Positions 21,676 to 33,212 of a DNA stretch of 64,000 bases are shown piece by piece. Position 1 is the stretch's first letter, and the number at the start of each line of letters is the position of its first letter. Source of the stretch: Blasia pusilla. Lineage: Eukaryota; Marchantiophyta; Marchantiopsida; Blasiales. The notes under the pieces were generated by a model that made no database searches, was not told where the DNA came from, and worked only from the letters and a program-made list of their open reading frames with translations. The position numbers were made by a program, and so were the translations under genes. Where the stretch lies: positions 39,060,001 to 39,124,000 of the forward strand of contig CM114273.1 in the NCBI GenBank assembly GCA_050084515.1, written 5' to 3'.

Positions 21676-21836
21676 GGAGAGGTAGATGACTTGATCTTTG
21701 CATGATATGGATTACAGATGTGCGACTAACGATGGGGCAACCTAGCACTCGGCCTTCTGATTCGTGCACCCACGAAGGTGTATAGCATGTAGTAGATGTA
21801 TAGGGCTACCTGGGAGTTAGAGGGACCTAACCGCCA

Positions 21837-21851
21837 GTTAGGGGGGCGAGT
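21837..21851 (+). promoter_or_regulatory. Polypurine tract, element II
   Basis: GTTAGGGGGGCGAGT directly before B1. As in elements I and III, the tract abuts block B. Confidence 0.7.
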
Positions 21852-21955
21852 TGTGGTACACTTATGTTTGTGGATGCTCTCGTCTATGTTATGTATGTAT
21901 GTGAGTATGGTATGTCAGCGATGTATGTTGTATGACAATGTGGATTCGCACGACA
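21852..21955 (+). repeat. Split repeat B1, element II
   Basis: 104 bp from TGTGGTACAC to GCACGACA. It matches B2 (22310-22413) with about five differences. Confidence 0.9.
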
Positions 21956-21957
21956 GT

Positions 21958-22307
21958 TGTCATGACCATACGGATTATGTTGTAGAATATAGTGTGCTAG
22001 TAGAGGCCATACCTTATGTAGGACCGTAGTGGCTAGGTAGAGATGCGGTTTCATACATAGGGTTGGGGGTGACTTTCCCAATAGGGCCCGCTCTTAGGTT
22101 GGAGGATATAATGTGGAGTGCACCCAAAGAACAGTCAGTTCTTTGAGTTGAGCCTGTTGCGTTGGGAGTTAGCCTTGGTAGTGAGTAGAGCTCTTGGCTA
22201 TGGTGTTTCCATAAGCCGACCTAGATTCTCCCATCGTGGAGTGGGTTTGGCTCGATTGTATGTGATTCTATACGTGTTTTATGACAGTAGGTTCTTCACG
22301 GATTTCA
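21958..22307 (+). repeat. Terminal repeat A2, element II
   Basis: 350 bp, partner of A1 at 12723-13090. It joins B1 as CA-GT-TG and B2 also as CA-GT-TG, the same dinucleotide at both joints. Confidence 0.9.
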
Positions 22308-22309
22308 GT

Positions 22310-22413
22310 TGTGGTACACTTATGTTTGTGGATGCTCTCGTCTATGTTATGTATGTATGTGAGCATGGTATGTCAGCAATGTATGTTGTATGACGATGTA
22401 GATTTGCACGACA
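22310..22413 (+). repeat. Split repeat B2, element II
   Basis: 104 bp, right end of element II, ending GCACGACA. Confidence 0.9.
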
Positions 22414-22417
22414 CGTG
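22414..22417. repeat. Target-site duplication, right copy (CGTG), element II
   Basis: CGTG after B2, equal to 12719-12722. Confidence 0.75.
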
Positions 22418-25400
22418 TTATATTTGCTAATCGGTCCGTACATAGCCCGCACCGGCTTGCAGGGGGGGAGGGGGGGGGCTCGAGCCTGCCCTACATGGGC
22501 CTATCGTGAGCCAATGCGGGCTTAGGGAGGATCGGTGTCCACTACAATATGGGAGACGGGTTCTTTGACTAGGTGCGGGCTGTCTAAGTCTAGGTATACT
22601 TTGGGCGGGGCGGGCTCAAGTGCAAGCCGTGGGTACTTGTCCCCGCACGGACATGTCCGTCCTATGGACGGACATAAGTCGATGCACACGGACTTTGTCC
22701 ATGTGCAACCTTGCTCTTAACTTTTAAAGAGTTGGAATAAGTTTAGAACAAAATTTAAAGGATATGAGAATTAAAAATAAGTGGTCTCTATCATCCAAAA
22801 CATCCATATGTGCTAATTTCTAGCATAACACACGCGCATTCTAACCAGATCAAGATGAAATGAGAAGGGGAAGAAAAAAACTAATTTAAATAGGGTAAGG
22901 AGGATCTCATATGATTCTTCTTAAAATGAAGAGATGGGTCGAGAAGGAGAGAAATATTTTTCAAAAGTAAATTAAATGAGACAAGTTTAAAACATGAAAA
23001 AGATCGACTGGACCTTTTTTTTGGCAAAATCATAAGATTAGATGGATGGTATTTTCAAATGAGAGAAAGCATGACAAAAAAGTAAAGGATTTTTTTTTAA
23101 TCTACTATGCATGCCATACAAAAATGAAGTGTGATTCACAAGAGCTATTTGTGATTCTTAACTTCTATCTATTCCAATATTACTATCATCTACTCTCTTG
23201 TGTAAAGCACCTGAGTGTCAGTGGCTAGAGGAAGTATGAGGAACCCTCTCAAGACCCAAGAGAGGATTCATGTTTTCCTCCTTTCATGCCTCCCTTTAGG
23301 ATACAATAGGAAATCATTTTGTCTCCCTAATATTCTTGTACCAACAGTCTACCAAACTTATTCTTGGTCACAACGCCTTTTGTGCCTCTACAATCCAATC
23401 CAGATGAATAGACAAGAACTATCCCTACCCCTTGTATATAGGTCTTTCCACTCCTCCCCTCCTCTCTTGTACATCTCATTTCCCTATGAGAGGCTAAGCA
23501 CAAAGAAGGCAAACTCTTTTTCACTCTTCTTTGGAATGAGAAAGAATTGATGGTCCCTCTTTGAATCTCAAGAGGGAACTTCTCTCATATTTAACTCTTA
23601 CAAGTGAAAGAGGGAGCGAATGGAGAATCCACATGAAATTCTTCCATGTTGAGGATTTATCAATTTCTCTCTTTTCCTCTCATATTTATGGTTAAAGAAC
23701 TAATAATGCTATTCTTAGAAGAAAAATATTTTAAAACTATTTTTTGAAGTCTTTCCGTTGGATAAACTAATGTAGAAATAAGAAAATAAAAAATTTCTAC
23801 TTATAGAAAAAAATTTCATTTCTTAATCCTTAGCCCTTATACTCTCATATATTATGGTTTAATTATATTTTATATGCAAGAAAAATAATTAATTTTTTTG
23901 AAAATGATAGAATTTTTTTAATAGAATATCTTATATGAGAAAAAATTATAAAAATTCAAAACCAATCAATTCCCATACTTTAAAATTATAAATGGAATTC
24001 ATGTATTGTTAAATTCAAGGACTCCTTCTAATCCAAAAAATGACCATATTTAGAAAATCCTCAATGAGATAATTCTTCTAGTTTAATTGAGTTTAACTAG
24101 AATAAATTACAGATGAATTTATTTTAAAAATTAAATTATTAATCTAAAAATTTTATATAATAGAAAATTGAAAATTTTAAGCAGCAAATTCAAAACTAAA
24201 GAATTTGAAAGCTCTTGATGAGTTTTATAAATTTAATATTTGAAAATTCCTAAAAAAATCTTAATCCCTAAACAAATGATAAGATGGATTAATGACTTTA
24301 GCCCATTGAAAGGATTTTCTTCACATGCCACACATTATGAACATAAGTTTTTCTTCTTCTTCTCTAGAGAGAAGGTATGAAATATGTCATATATCTTCTT
24401 CTTTGTTTCATTTTTTATTTAAAATCCTTTTATTATGACATGTTTCAATTTCTTCAATTCACTTTCTATTTGTTAGTTTCCAATATTTAAAAATATTTCA
24501 ATTAAAATTTTTTTAATGAGATAATTCAAAATATTGAGTTTGGTTCAACGTTATAATCAAAAGAATGAGAATTTTCTTGAAAAAAAGACTTAGAAAAACA
24601 GCCCAAAAATTCAAGATGTGCTAGACCTTGGTCTATAAGGAGGGAAAGTTTAACCTCATTTTAGAGAATGGCGCATCAAGAATTAATTTTAAAAATTATG
24701 TGAGGTATTTTATTTTATAAATTTGGAGAGGGAAGTTTGAAAAGGGAATTTCTGTTTTAACAAATCAAGAATGGAAAAGGCATTATTTGTTTGAGGGTTT
24801 AGAGAAATTCTGCCAAAAATTTTATAATACTTGGCATATCAACTTCTTGCACGTTACACTCCACGATTTTGACAAGAGTTTACGGGCTTCACATTTCAAT
24901 TGTCCAATTGTTAGGCTTGCCATAAATATCAAACCAAAAAAAATTTCATTACCAAAAATATTTAACCAGAAATGTCCAGTTAGAAAAAAATTCAACTCAA
25001 AATTTTATGGTCTAAGATATTATATGAGAAATAACCACAATGTCCCATTTTTGAAATTTCATATTTACCTGTCTTCTCCCTCTTATTTTTCATTCCCACC
25101 CACCGGTGCTGAATCATTAATTATTAGTACCGACTTATTCATCGGTTGCGAGACAACTCCTTGATTTAAAAGAACTTAGTTTACGTGTGACTAATCTAGA
25201 CAAGATTAGACATGCCTAGATTAGTCGACTTATACATACAAAGAAATTTTTTCACAATATGGGACAACGATTTTCAAAACACAAGTCGATGAGAAAATTT
25301 TACATGACAATTTTCTTGGAAGTAGTGTACCAATCAGGCAACTAGCTGATTGATTTACTCGGTAGATTCGTGCTGCAACCTCTCATCATGTGGAAAGTAA

Positions 25401-26329
25401 GTATTAGGTATCCTTGCTATCCCCGAGAGATAAAAGAGTTTGAAGAATTTATGTTAAGGATATGAAGGAAATAATGATATTACACGTTAATTCAATTTTA
25501 TTTATTTTTCCCTTGTTGCCCATTTTTTGCGCTCAAACATAAATGTGTTTGATATATAAAAGGTTTTCTTTTCTTGAGAGAGGACATGGAGGAGGAGGAC
25601 TATGGCGGAGGAGATGGAGGGAGGTCTAGAATTTTTCTTGTAACTATTTCCATGGTAATCTAATCTTTTCAATCTAAGGCCCAATGTGTTCATCTTCTCA
25701 AGCTTGAACTTTGGGTTCTTCTTTTTTCCACTTAAGATTGAGTTTTCCAAAGTTCTTGGGATCTTTGGACCTCCTTCTCTCCTAAATGTGCTCATAGATT
25801 CTTATACGCAATTTCAAACATAGCTCTCTCCTTAAAGAGTGATACCGGGTTACCATCAATTTAAGGGATTCCTCTTGCTTTTCTGGAACTTTATTACGGG
25901 CTGGGCCCAACATTACAAACTCATTCCCTTATAGCGGTCATTGGTGGGTGGCTCACTTACTCCTCACATCCTCTTTTTTGGTGTTTCCGATTTCTTTCAT
26001 AACTTTCTTCTGGAATGTCAGTTTTGGACCTGTTTGGGCCTGTTTCGATCGTCTTGACAAGCTCATTCTTTTTATATCAAGTAGATTTTCTAGTTTTTCT
26101 TCCTTCTTTATAGGCGCCTATTTTTGTGTACGGGTTTGTTTTAGGTAATTCCTCCCAAAAGTCTTCCTTGCTCTTTCAACTCCTTACCTTACTGTTTTGC
26201 CCCTACATATGTTTGCCATCTCCTTAAAGACCATAGAAATTCATATTCTTGAGCCACCTCTTTTGATACCATATAGATCACTTTTCCTTTTCAAATTCTT
26301 TTTATATTTTTCTTATAGTAACTTCCAAT
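22418..26329. other. AT-rich intergenic stretch
   Basis: Contains a G-run region (about 22466-22482) and the 22653-22675 hairpin at its left end, then about 3.5 kb of AT-rich sequence with no recognised gene. Open frames here are short and lack motifs. Confidence 0.55.
22653..22675. repeat. 10-bp perfect inverted repeat
   Basis: ATGTCCGTCC and GGACGGACAT separated by TAT. It sits in a GC-rich 250-bp patch with further TGTCC/GGACA motifs, possibly a remnant of a small DNA transposon. Confidence 0.55.
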
Positions 26330-26589
26330 CATAAATTCGGTATTGCCTAATCTTCATCTCTCCATCTAAATTTCTTTTGGATGGATCCACTACGTTTGCT
26401 TTGCTTGTTATCCTCATGCTTTCTCCAAACCACGTTTCATATGTCTTTCCTTGTCTTCGATGACTTGCCTACCTTTACTTCTATGTCATCAGAGATGGAG
26501 TTGGATTCTCCATCTACTCGCTTATCTGGTTTTACACGCCCTCCTACAACCGTAACCTCTCCCCTTGGTTTACCTCCTCATCGTAGATC

Positions 26590-27000
26590 TTGCCATTTTC
26601 TCCAGATGCTAATACATCCATTACACTCGCTATATTTCTTCAGATTCTCCTCTTCTCCCTTCTTCGCCTTGTCCTATTGAGCCTAATCGTGATCCATTAT
26701 TACCGAATCCTTCTACTTTGCCATCCCCACATATCTCATCTATGCCCTTGCTTCCAACTCCCATCTATTCTACCCGAATCTCCCCTCTTCCCCCTCCTCC
26801 TTCCCCAACCTACTTATCCCCTCATTGTCGTCCATCACCACCTCTTGCACCTCCCGCCTCCTCTCCTTGTAACCCTTCTACTTCTCCATTTGTACCAAAG
26901 GTTCGTTGCATACCTTGTGGTAAGGAATTTGCTCCTAATGGGATCAAAAGACATCAGCGATACTGTTGATCCATGCATGGGCCTTCAATCCCTAACCTGA
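26590..27000 (+). pseudogene. N-terminal Pro-rich region and C2HC zinc finger of the non-LTR element
   Basis: Frame 26718-26969 reads a long Pro/Ser/Leu-rich stretch and then CIPCGKEFAPNGIKRHQRYC (CX2CX11HX3C), a single zinc finger like those used for DNA target recognition by R2-type proteins. A stop follows at once and the sequence continues in other frames. Confidence 0.6.
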
Positions 27001-27196
27001 TACCACCTCCTATTGCACTCTCCACAACAACTGCTTGGACCAAATTAAGCCAAATTGATCTCCTTCGCTCTTTCCATCCAAGTCTTCCTCGTCCTAGACT
27101 CTACACTCGCATTCCTATTGCTCTTTGCTCCATCACCCAACAAGCTTTGCTTTTCTCATTAGAAAGGTTAGCGCGTGACCCCACAGCTATAAATGC

Positions 27197-29040
27197 TTGT
27201 ATCTCCTATTACTCTTTCCACAATGGGTTTTAGTTCTCCCTCCAAGGGGTGATGCAATGGGTCATCGTGAAACCTCCACATGTATTCAACGCTTTATGTC
27301 AGGGGATTGGGAGAATCTTCAAAATGAGCATGTACTTCGAGCAGAGGCCTTAGCTGCGGCTCATCCCACTCAACATGCCAATCATGGGAGACCTTCAATA
27401 CAACAACGCCTTCGACGAAGTCTTCTTTTGGGGGAGGTTGGTGAGTTTTCACGTGGACCTCGAGCATTGGCTCCTCTTTCTTCGGCGGTTCCAAGTGCGG
27501 AAACCGTGGCTCTCTTAGAAGCTCTTCATTCTCCTTCAAGTGGTGATGCTCCACCTTTTGTGGAAGACTATACAATTGGAGGTTTTCACAAGGGCTTTTC
27601 TGCATACTACTCGCTTATTAGCAAGCGGGCTATCAGGGATGGTTTTTTAGCATCTCCGCGATTGCTTTATCCCAACAGATTCAGCAAGTGTCTCTATATA
27701 AGGTGTGTGCACATATGACGGCAGGTCGTCTCCCATTCTCTATCTCTAGGCTCTTAGGGGCTTGTCATCTTGTTGGCTATGGATAAGCCTCCTTCACGTG
27801 TGCGCCCTTTGGCTATTGGAGAGGTTTAATACCGCTTGGTTAGTCGATCCCTATGCTTGCAATTTCATCCTCACTTTAGTGCCCACCTATTTCCTCATCA
27901 ATTTGGAGTGGCAACTCCCAAAGGTTGTGAGGCTGTGGTGCATGGGATTCGCTCCACTCTTGATATTCATCCAGGTTGGGTAGCAATTCAAGTCGATTTG
28001 GCTAACGCATTCAATTCAGTTTCTCGTGCGGCCATCTTTGAGGAGTTATGTTGTGCAGGAGGACAACTCGCGAGCCTCATTTCATTTGTTCGCTCCTTCT
28101 ATTCTTATGATACGCCCATTATCTATTCCCATCATGCTACTTGTGGGGAATATAGTATTCTACAGTTAGCTTGTAGCACACGTCAAGGTGATCCCATGGG
28201 TGGCCCACTCTTTTCCATTGCCCATTTTTGTGCCCTTCGAGCATCAACGCAAGCATTTCCGTCTTGTCTTTTCCCTTCTATTGCTGATGACACTCACATT
28301 ATAGGTCCTTCTTCTGAAGTGGTTCCTGCTTATACCCATTTCGTGGAGCAACTCTCTTTCTTAAACCTTAAAGTCCAACCTAGTAAATGTGGAGTATGGT
28401 CTCTTTCATGCCTTCCGTCAACATTCACCCCACCTACTCTTGATTTTTCCATTTACATTGAAGGGGTTAGAGTTCTTGGGGTCCCAATTGGCTTCATCAA
28501 CTATGTCTCAAAGTTCTTGGATAAGGCCCTTTTGAAAGACGTGGAATAACTTCATTTGTTACCTAATCTAGGGGATCCCCAAGTGGCTTATAGGATTCTC
28601 TCCCAATTTTTTGTACGACGTCCTTCCTACCTTCTCCGCACTTGTCCTCCCACTTCAAGGTTCTTACATCGGTTGGCCTCTTTTTCTATCTTAGCAACTT
28701 TTGGTCAACTTCTTGGCCCGAATACCTTTGAGGGAGAGGATGGTGTCTTTGCTTCACGACAAGCTATCTTGCCTATTTCTTTTGAGGGGTGGGACTGTCC
28801 TCCACGATGCATCTGCTCCCCATGACCTTTTGGGGAGTTGGGCGTTGGTAGCACCGATTATGGCTTCAAGGTTTGTCCAAGGAGATACACCTATCTTGAT
28901 GGATCATATCGCCCATGTAGAGGAGGGGGATTTGTTCTTTCAACAACAACTTAGATCTGCACGAGCTCTTCTTCCTCTTGCTAGACAAGCAATTCTACCC
29001 CCTTTCAGTCAACTGATTACGGAAGGGCTTGATTGACTTC
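27197..29040 (+). pseudogene. Reverse transcriptase of the non-LTR element
   Basis: Segment 27197-27718 holds the domain before the polymerase core (RRSLLLGEVGEFSRGPRAL). After a frame change, RPLAIGEV at about 27808-27830 is the motif 2 region. Frame 27836-28549 then carries VAIQVDLANAFNSVSRAAI (motif A), STRQGDPMGGPLFSIAHF (motif B) and SIADDTHIIGP with the ADD catalytic pair (motif C, about 28281-28310), then VQPSKCGVW and GVRVLGVPIGF (motifs D and E). The thumb region continues to about 29036 in two frames. The catalytic residues are intact, the frame is not. Confidence 0.8.
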
Positions 29041-29219
29041 AAGAGCATATCTCCGAGAATCTGCATCAAATCGACTTTTCCAGCATTCTCTCCGAGGCAT
29101 CCTCTGACGCTAATCAATCTCGTCTACGTTCATGTGTAGGTACTAGAGCGGGGGCGCGGCTTCCTGCAAATCCTCTTATTCTTCCATTTTGTCTTCCTCG
29201 AAGTATATTCGCGACAACT

Positions 29220-29720
29220 TTGCGGTTACTGGACTTCCCCATCCTTCTCTGGTAGGTGTGCCAAATTGTGTATGGAGGATCCCAAGGGTATCCATATTCT
29301 CCGATGTGCACATGGTGGAGAACTAATGGCCACACATGATGTCATTAGAGAGGCTGTAGTATCGGTGGCTCGTTCTGCAGGATACACCGTTGGGCAAGGG
29401 CAACTCCATGTCCTACCTTCAACCACACAAGCAACCTCTCGTCGAAGAGTGGATCTTGTTATGTCTCGAGGTGGATTCTGGACACTAGGTGATGTGGTGG
29501 TTGTTGATCCAGTATGTTTTGACTTGGTGTGTCGAGCCGCACATACCAAAGGTTTGGCGGCCAAAGCTGCAACAAGAATCAAGGAGTTAAGTTATGCTGT
29601 GAGACATGCATGCAATTGATGGATTTATTCCTTTTGCAATGGAAGTAATCGGTCATTTATATGTGTCTTTTGATACTTTCCTGAAAACATGTGCTCACCA
29701 CTCCCTCGAGAATCATCACC
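29220..29720 (+). pseudogene. CCHC-like motif and restriction-like endonuclease of the non-LTR element
   Basis: CMEDPKGIHILRC lies in a Cys/His-containing stretch that precedes the nuclease. Then RRRVDLVMSRGGFW and LGDVVVVDPV give the two Asp residues of a PD-(D/E)XK core, followed by AAKAATRIKELSY, where the Lys and Tyr of R2-type nucleases are expected. Such nucleases nick the target so that reverse transcription can begin there. Frame 29266-29619 is open for 117 residues. Confidence 0.68.
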
Positions 29721-30055
29721 TTGTCCCTTCCCGTATTCCTTCTCTCTCGGTAGTTACTACTTATTTTCGGCAATGCATCTTAGTGGCCTTACAACGTGCA
29801 CAAGCCTTGGCATTGATATGTCGTGCGGAGGTGGTGGGGGATCGCTCGCCTCGTCATATATTCACGTCTGACCAACCACTCGTGTTCTTGTCAGATTTGT
29901 TTCAGTCTAACATTCGTGTAATTCATTGCCATTTTTCTTTTTGCATTCTTTTATACATTTTTTGACTCCTCTTTTGAATTGTTATTACCTTTCTTTGTGC
30001 TCTTTTGAGGTTTTTGTTATACTGAAATGGATATATTTCTAAGTATAATATAATA

Positions 30056-32566
30056 TAGATGTCATGTTTGGTCATCTTGGGGAAACGTTTTCCATACCGC
30101 TGCTACTTTCAGGGAACGAGAACACTTGCAAGAACTGGCGCATCCGTCCACGCGCTGAGCTCGCGCGATGGCCATGCACAACTGACAATCGGACTAATTT
30201 TGATGTGTCTAGTGCATTTCTGGAACCTGCCAGATCTAGAGTCTTACCTGTCGAAACTTTCACGACGTGCCTAGTCAGAGTTGGCTCGAGGGCGAATCGC
30301 GAAGTGCTATCGTATGTAAGAGTTGGATAACTTTGCCATCTTGCAGGTGTGAAGAAACTGACAGTATTGAGATCCTCCTTCCCGAACAATTTTGCACCAT
30401 TGAACACTTTCTTTAGGTGTTCTCCGACTGAGAAAGTCTCTGGATTGCGGTGGTGGAACATCTAATCTCTTCTTTTCCGTCCTTTGAAAGTGAAAGGTTT
30501 TGCAGTTCCTGCTGATGGCGCAAGTGACTATCAGCGCTTGCAGTTTTACCTACCACGGTGGTTGGTGAAACATGCGGTCACCAACCGCACCCGCGATTGC
30601 GAAAATTTCCGCATACATGATGACGAGTGCTAGTTTGCATTCAGAACATGCACATCCGCTACATCAGAATCCACCTCAAACAGTTTGTCTATTAATCATC
30701 GGCGTTGATTAACAGTTGAACTTGCACAGTATTTTTCCCTTGGAAGATTTCAGAAGTCGGTCCATGTTCAGTGTCCGCCATTAGCAGGCTTCAGAAACGA
30801 CTACAGGATTGAAGTGTAAATCTGCTTTCTAAAACGGTGGAGTAGGTCTACACTGCGGACAATGATAACACTCCCTTCCTTCCTCGAGTTTCCAACGTAC
30901 GAGCTCTCAAACTTTCCCGAGTGATGTGGGACAGCATTCATCCACAGTTCAGAAGAGTCTTGAACAGGATTCTTTACAGATAGACAGAAAAGCCTCGAAG
31001 TTTGTCCTGTCTGAATCTGACTCTCAAAGTGGATCCATCTCCGGCTGTGAACTTGGATGTGGGTACGAGCCGTTCCGGACAAACGAGGTGGAATCAAAGA
31101 TTGTTTCAAGCACTCGTCGCAATCTATAAAGGGTCCGCCAATGTAGTGGAACAATTGTGTTCCTCGATTCACTGCTGGGCTAAAGGCAACTCTAACTGGA
31201 TGGGCATCGGGGGAATGTTTCACAACACACGTTAGTTTGGAGATGGAAGGCATGGTGAATTTCTTTTGGATGATGAGATAAAACAAATCCTGCTATGGAA
31301 TGAGTAGGAAAACTCTGACGGCCCGCAAAGCTGAACGCTGGCGGCCAGCGAATGTGAGAAAGACTCCAGCAGAAAACAGTACAAGGCAGTAGTTGACGAA
31401 AAGAAAAGAACGAGCGGAGACTTGAGTGGGATCATTGTAACAAATGCTCTCTTGGTATCTGCTTGTTATCGACTTTTCTCTTGGCCATCGCGTTTACGAG
31501 ATTTCACTCTCTTCAGACCACATTGAAGTCATATTCTGTCAAAATAGTCTTTCGTTCAATAGTCTGAAGCAGACGTAAAGAGCGAAGAATAGCTAACTTG
31601 AACTCTGAATCAAGCATTTTTAATCACTCACATGGTCACATGCAACAATTGAGCAGATGATAGCCATTCTCATTAGTCCTGTAAATGTGGAAATTTCCCA
31701 ATTAGTCACAAGTCTCCACAATAAGATCTAATGAAGTTTAGAGCTGTCCTTGAAGTAAGAAATCGTTGGCTTCCTTGAATGCAAGTTGTGAATTCTAGTG
31801 AACGGCTGACAGCAGAAAAGTGACATGGGCGAGCTTCAGCCATAGTCATCTCCGGGCAAGAACAGCCAAGAATTCAGCGACATGCTTGAAAGAGGCAACT
31901 TACAGTCTGCGAATCAAAAACAGTTCGGCGACGAAGGTTTTGCTCCTATTCTCATACGTGACATGAGGGGGTACATCTAAGTGTGCAATCTGCACTTATT
32001 GATTTAATGAGTTACGGAAAGATGGTAGCAACCCTGCAAGGTACCTGGTAAACACTTCGTTTTCCAGCGTATAAATGTGGTATGTTGGTGACTGTCTTTC
32101 CAAAAATTGACATTGAAGCTTGCTGTGTGTACCGTAAGGCATCGAGAGCCCATTGCTATCGGCTCCAGAGTCGTAGGGTACACATCAAATATCTTAAGTA
32201 GAGCAATAATTTTAGATATAGATATCTGGAAAGACGTTCGTCATATGCACATGACGGGTTGTCCGCTTCCTTCCATTGTACAAGGACGGGTTTGGCGAGG
32301 ACAGACTCTCACCCAACTGGGAAATGTTTTGAAAGGGTACTTAATAGACGTAGTACGAATTTCAAAAGACCTCGAGCCGGAAAGGCATAAAGTTCTGTCC
32401 AAGGTCGGAGATTGTCGCAATGACACATCGATCTCGCACAAATTTTAGGACAGGAATGAGAACCTGGTGAGGCGGACGTGATAGGTCTGCGTGACGGGCT
32501 GATTTCCGCTGCGAGACTCCTCCAATTGCTGGCAGAAATTGTCATTACCGACGACAGATTACATCG
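30056..32566. other. 3' flank of the short membrane-protein gene, nothing firm
   Basis: Two minus-strand open frames (30072-30461 and 30801-31286) are long enough to notice but carry no motif, homologous feel or splice context. Part of this stretch may be the 3' untranslated region of the gene at 32567-33212. Confidence 0.4.
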
Positions 32567-33212
32567 TCATCTTTGCTTGTCTTCCACTGGTTTCGATTGA
32601 GGCCTTAAGTTTTTCCAAAGGTATCGTCCGCTCGCCATATCGACAAATGTCCAGAAACCCGAAGAGATCTTAGAGAATATCTGAAAAGAAGACATGGAGA
32701 ATCAGTAAGAGCAATGTTACCACAATCCAGCCACTCTCCAAAATCCGGGATAACAACGAAAACAACTCCGGAGATGGACGGGCTCAGCACAAGGGGGGTT
32801 ACAGGTCTCTTCAATATGCTCGTCATCTGAGGCCTTAAACACAAGAGGATAGATACAGTGAAAACCTAATTTGTAGCACTACGGCATGTGCTGATCGCTT
32901 CAGAGTATGAGCACATTTCACGAGAAACACAGACTTGCTTTTCATTCGTAAACCTGCCTCCATCGCAAATGTAAACGAACCACGAGCCTGCAGTGTTGCG
33001 ATCCCTACTCCTACGTAGAGAAGACTTCAAAGTTCAAGGTGCTATACCTGTACTGATGAGCTTTCTTCCTTAGTCTTGTCGGCGACGACCTCCGTTTCTT
33101 CTTCTGTGCAATCGAAAATGCTCGTCTTCTCGACCTTGGAGAAATTTCGCCAAGCCAAGTAGCTGGCCAAAAGGGCCGAGAAAAGTACGAGGAAGATGCG
33201 CATGGGACACAT
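32567..33212 (-). CDS. Small membrane-anchored plant protein (often annotated methyltransferase-related)
   Basis: Two coding exons on the minus strand: 33212-33048 (55 codons) and 32680-32567 (37 codons and stop), joined in phase 0 across a CAG/GTATAG donor and a TTTTCAG acceptor; 92 residues. The start MCPMRIFLVLFSALLASYLAW is a single hydrophobic segment (residues 5-21) after a Met-Cys-Pro start. The middle is acidic (TEEETEVVADKTKEE). The C-terminus, SGFWTFVDMASGRYLWKNL, matches from memory a short conserved land-plant family with an MCPLR-type start and a GFW-FVDMASGRYLWRNL end. That family is often labelled methyltransferase-related, but the protein is too short to hold a methyltransferase fold and I see no such motif. 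Function unknown. The gene model has two good splice sites, both conserved ends and no stops. Confidence 0.85.

Larger units (their letters stand above)
12723..22413 (+). mobile_element. Ty3/gypsy-type retroelement II, sister subfamily with the same architecture
   Basis: A 9.7-kb element with the domain order of element I: Gag, protease, DNMT3-like methyltransferase, reverse transcriptase, RNase H, integrase, PHD. Its terminal repeats and leader do not align with those of I and III beyond the first bases (TGTCACG and GCACGACA ends), yet they show the same A1-internal-B1-A2-B2 plan, with A of 350-368 bp and B of 104 bp. Outer ends are TGTC...GACA with CGTG duplications. The longest frame, 17563-18576, carries most of the methyltransferase. 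Stops, frameshifts and a Glu-to-Gly change in the integrase active site make it inactive. Confidence 0.92.
26330..30055 (+). mobile_element. Decayed non-LTR retrotransposon with restriction-like endonuclease (R2/NeSL-like)
   Basis: One degraded open reading frame spread over several frames: a Pro/Ser-rich N-terminus, a C2HC zinc finger, a reverse transcriptase, a CCHC-like motif and a C-terminal PD-(D/E)XK-type endonuclease. That layout (single ORF, zinc finger first, endonuclease last) is known from R2, NeSL and related early-branching clades, which often insert at specific sites. No poly(A) tail or clear target duplication was seen, so both ends are approximate; the AT-rich stretch at about 30030-30058 may be the 3' end. 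Confidence 0.72.

Noticed and set aside
22466-22482. G-quadruplex or regulatory G run
   Set aside because: Two simple G runs in an intergenic patch; could be sequencing or repeat noise and no gene lies near.
30801-31286. A 161-codon minus-strand open frame
   Set aside because: No recognisable motif or splice context; likely untranslated or chance.
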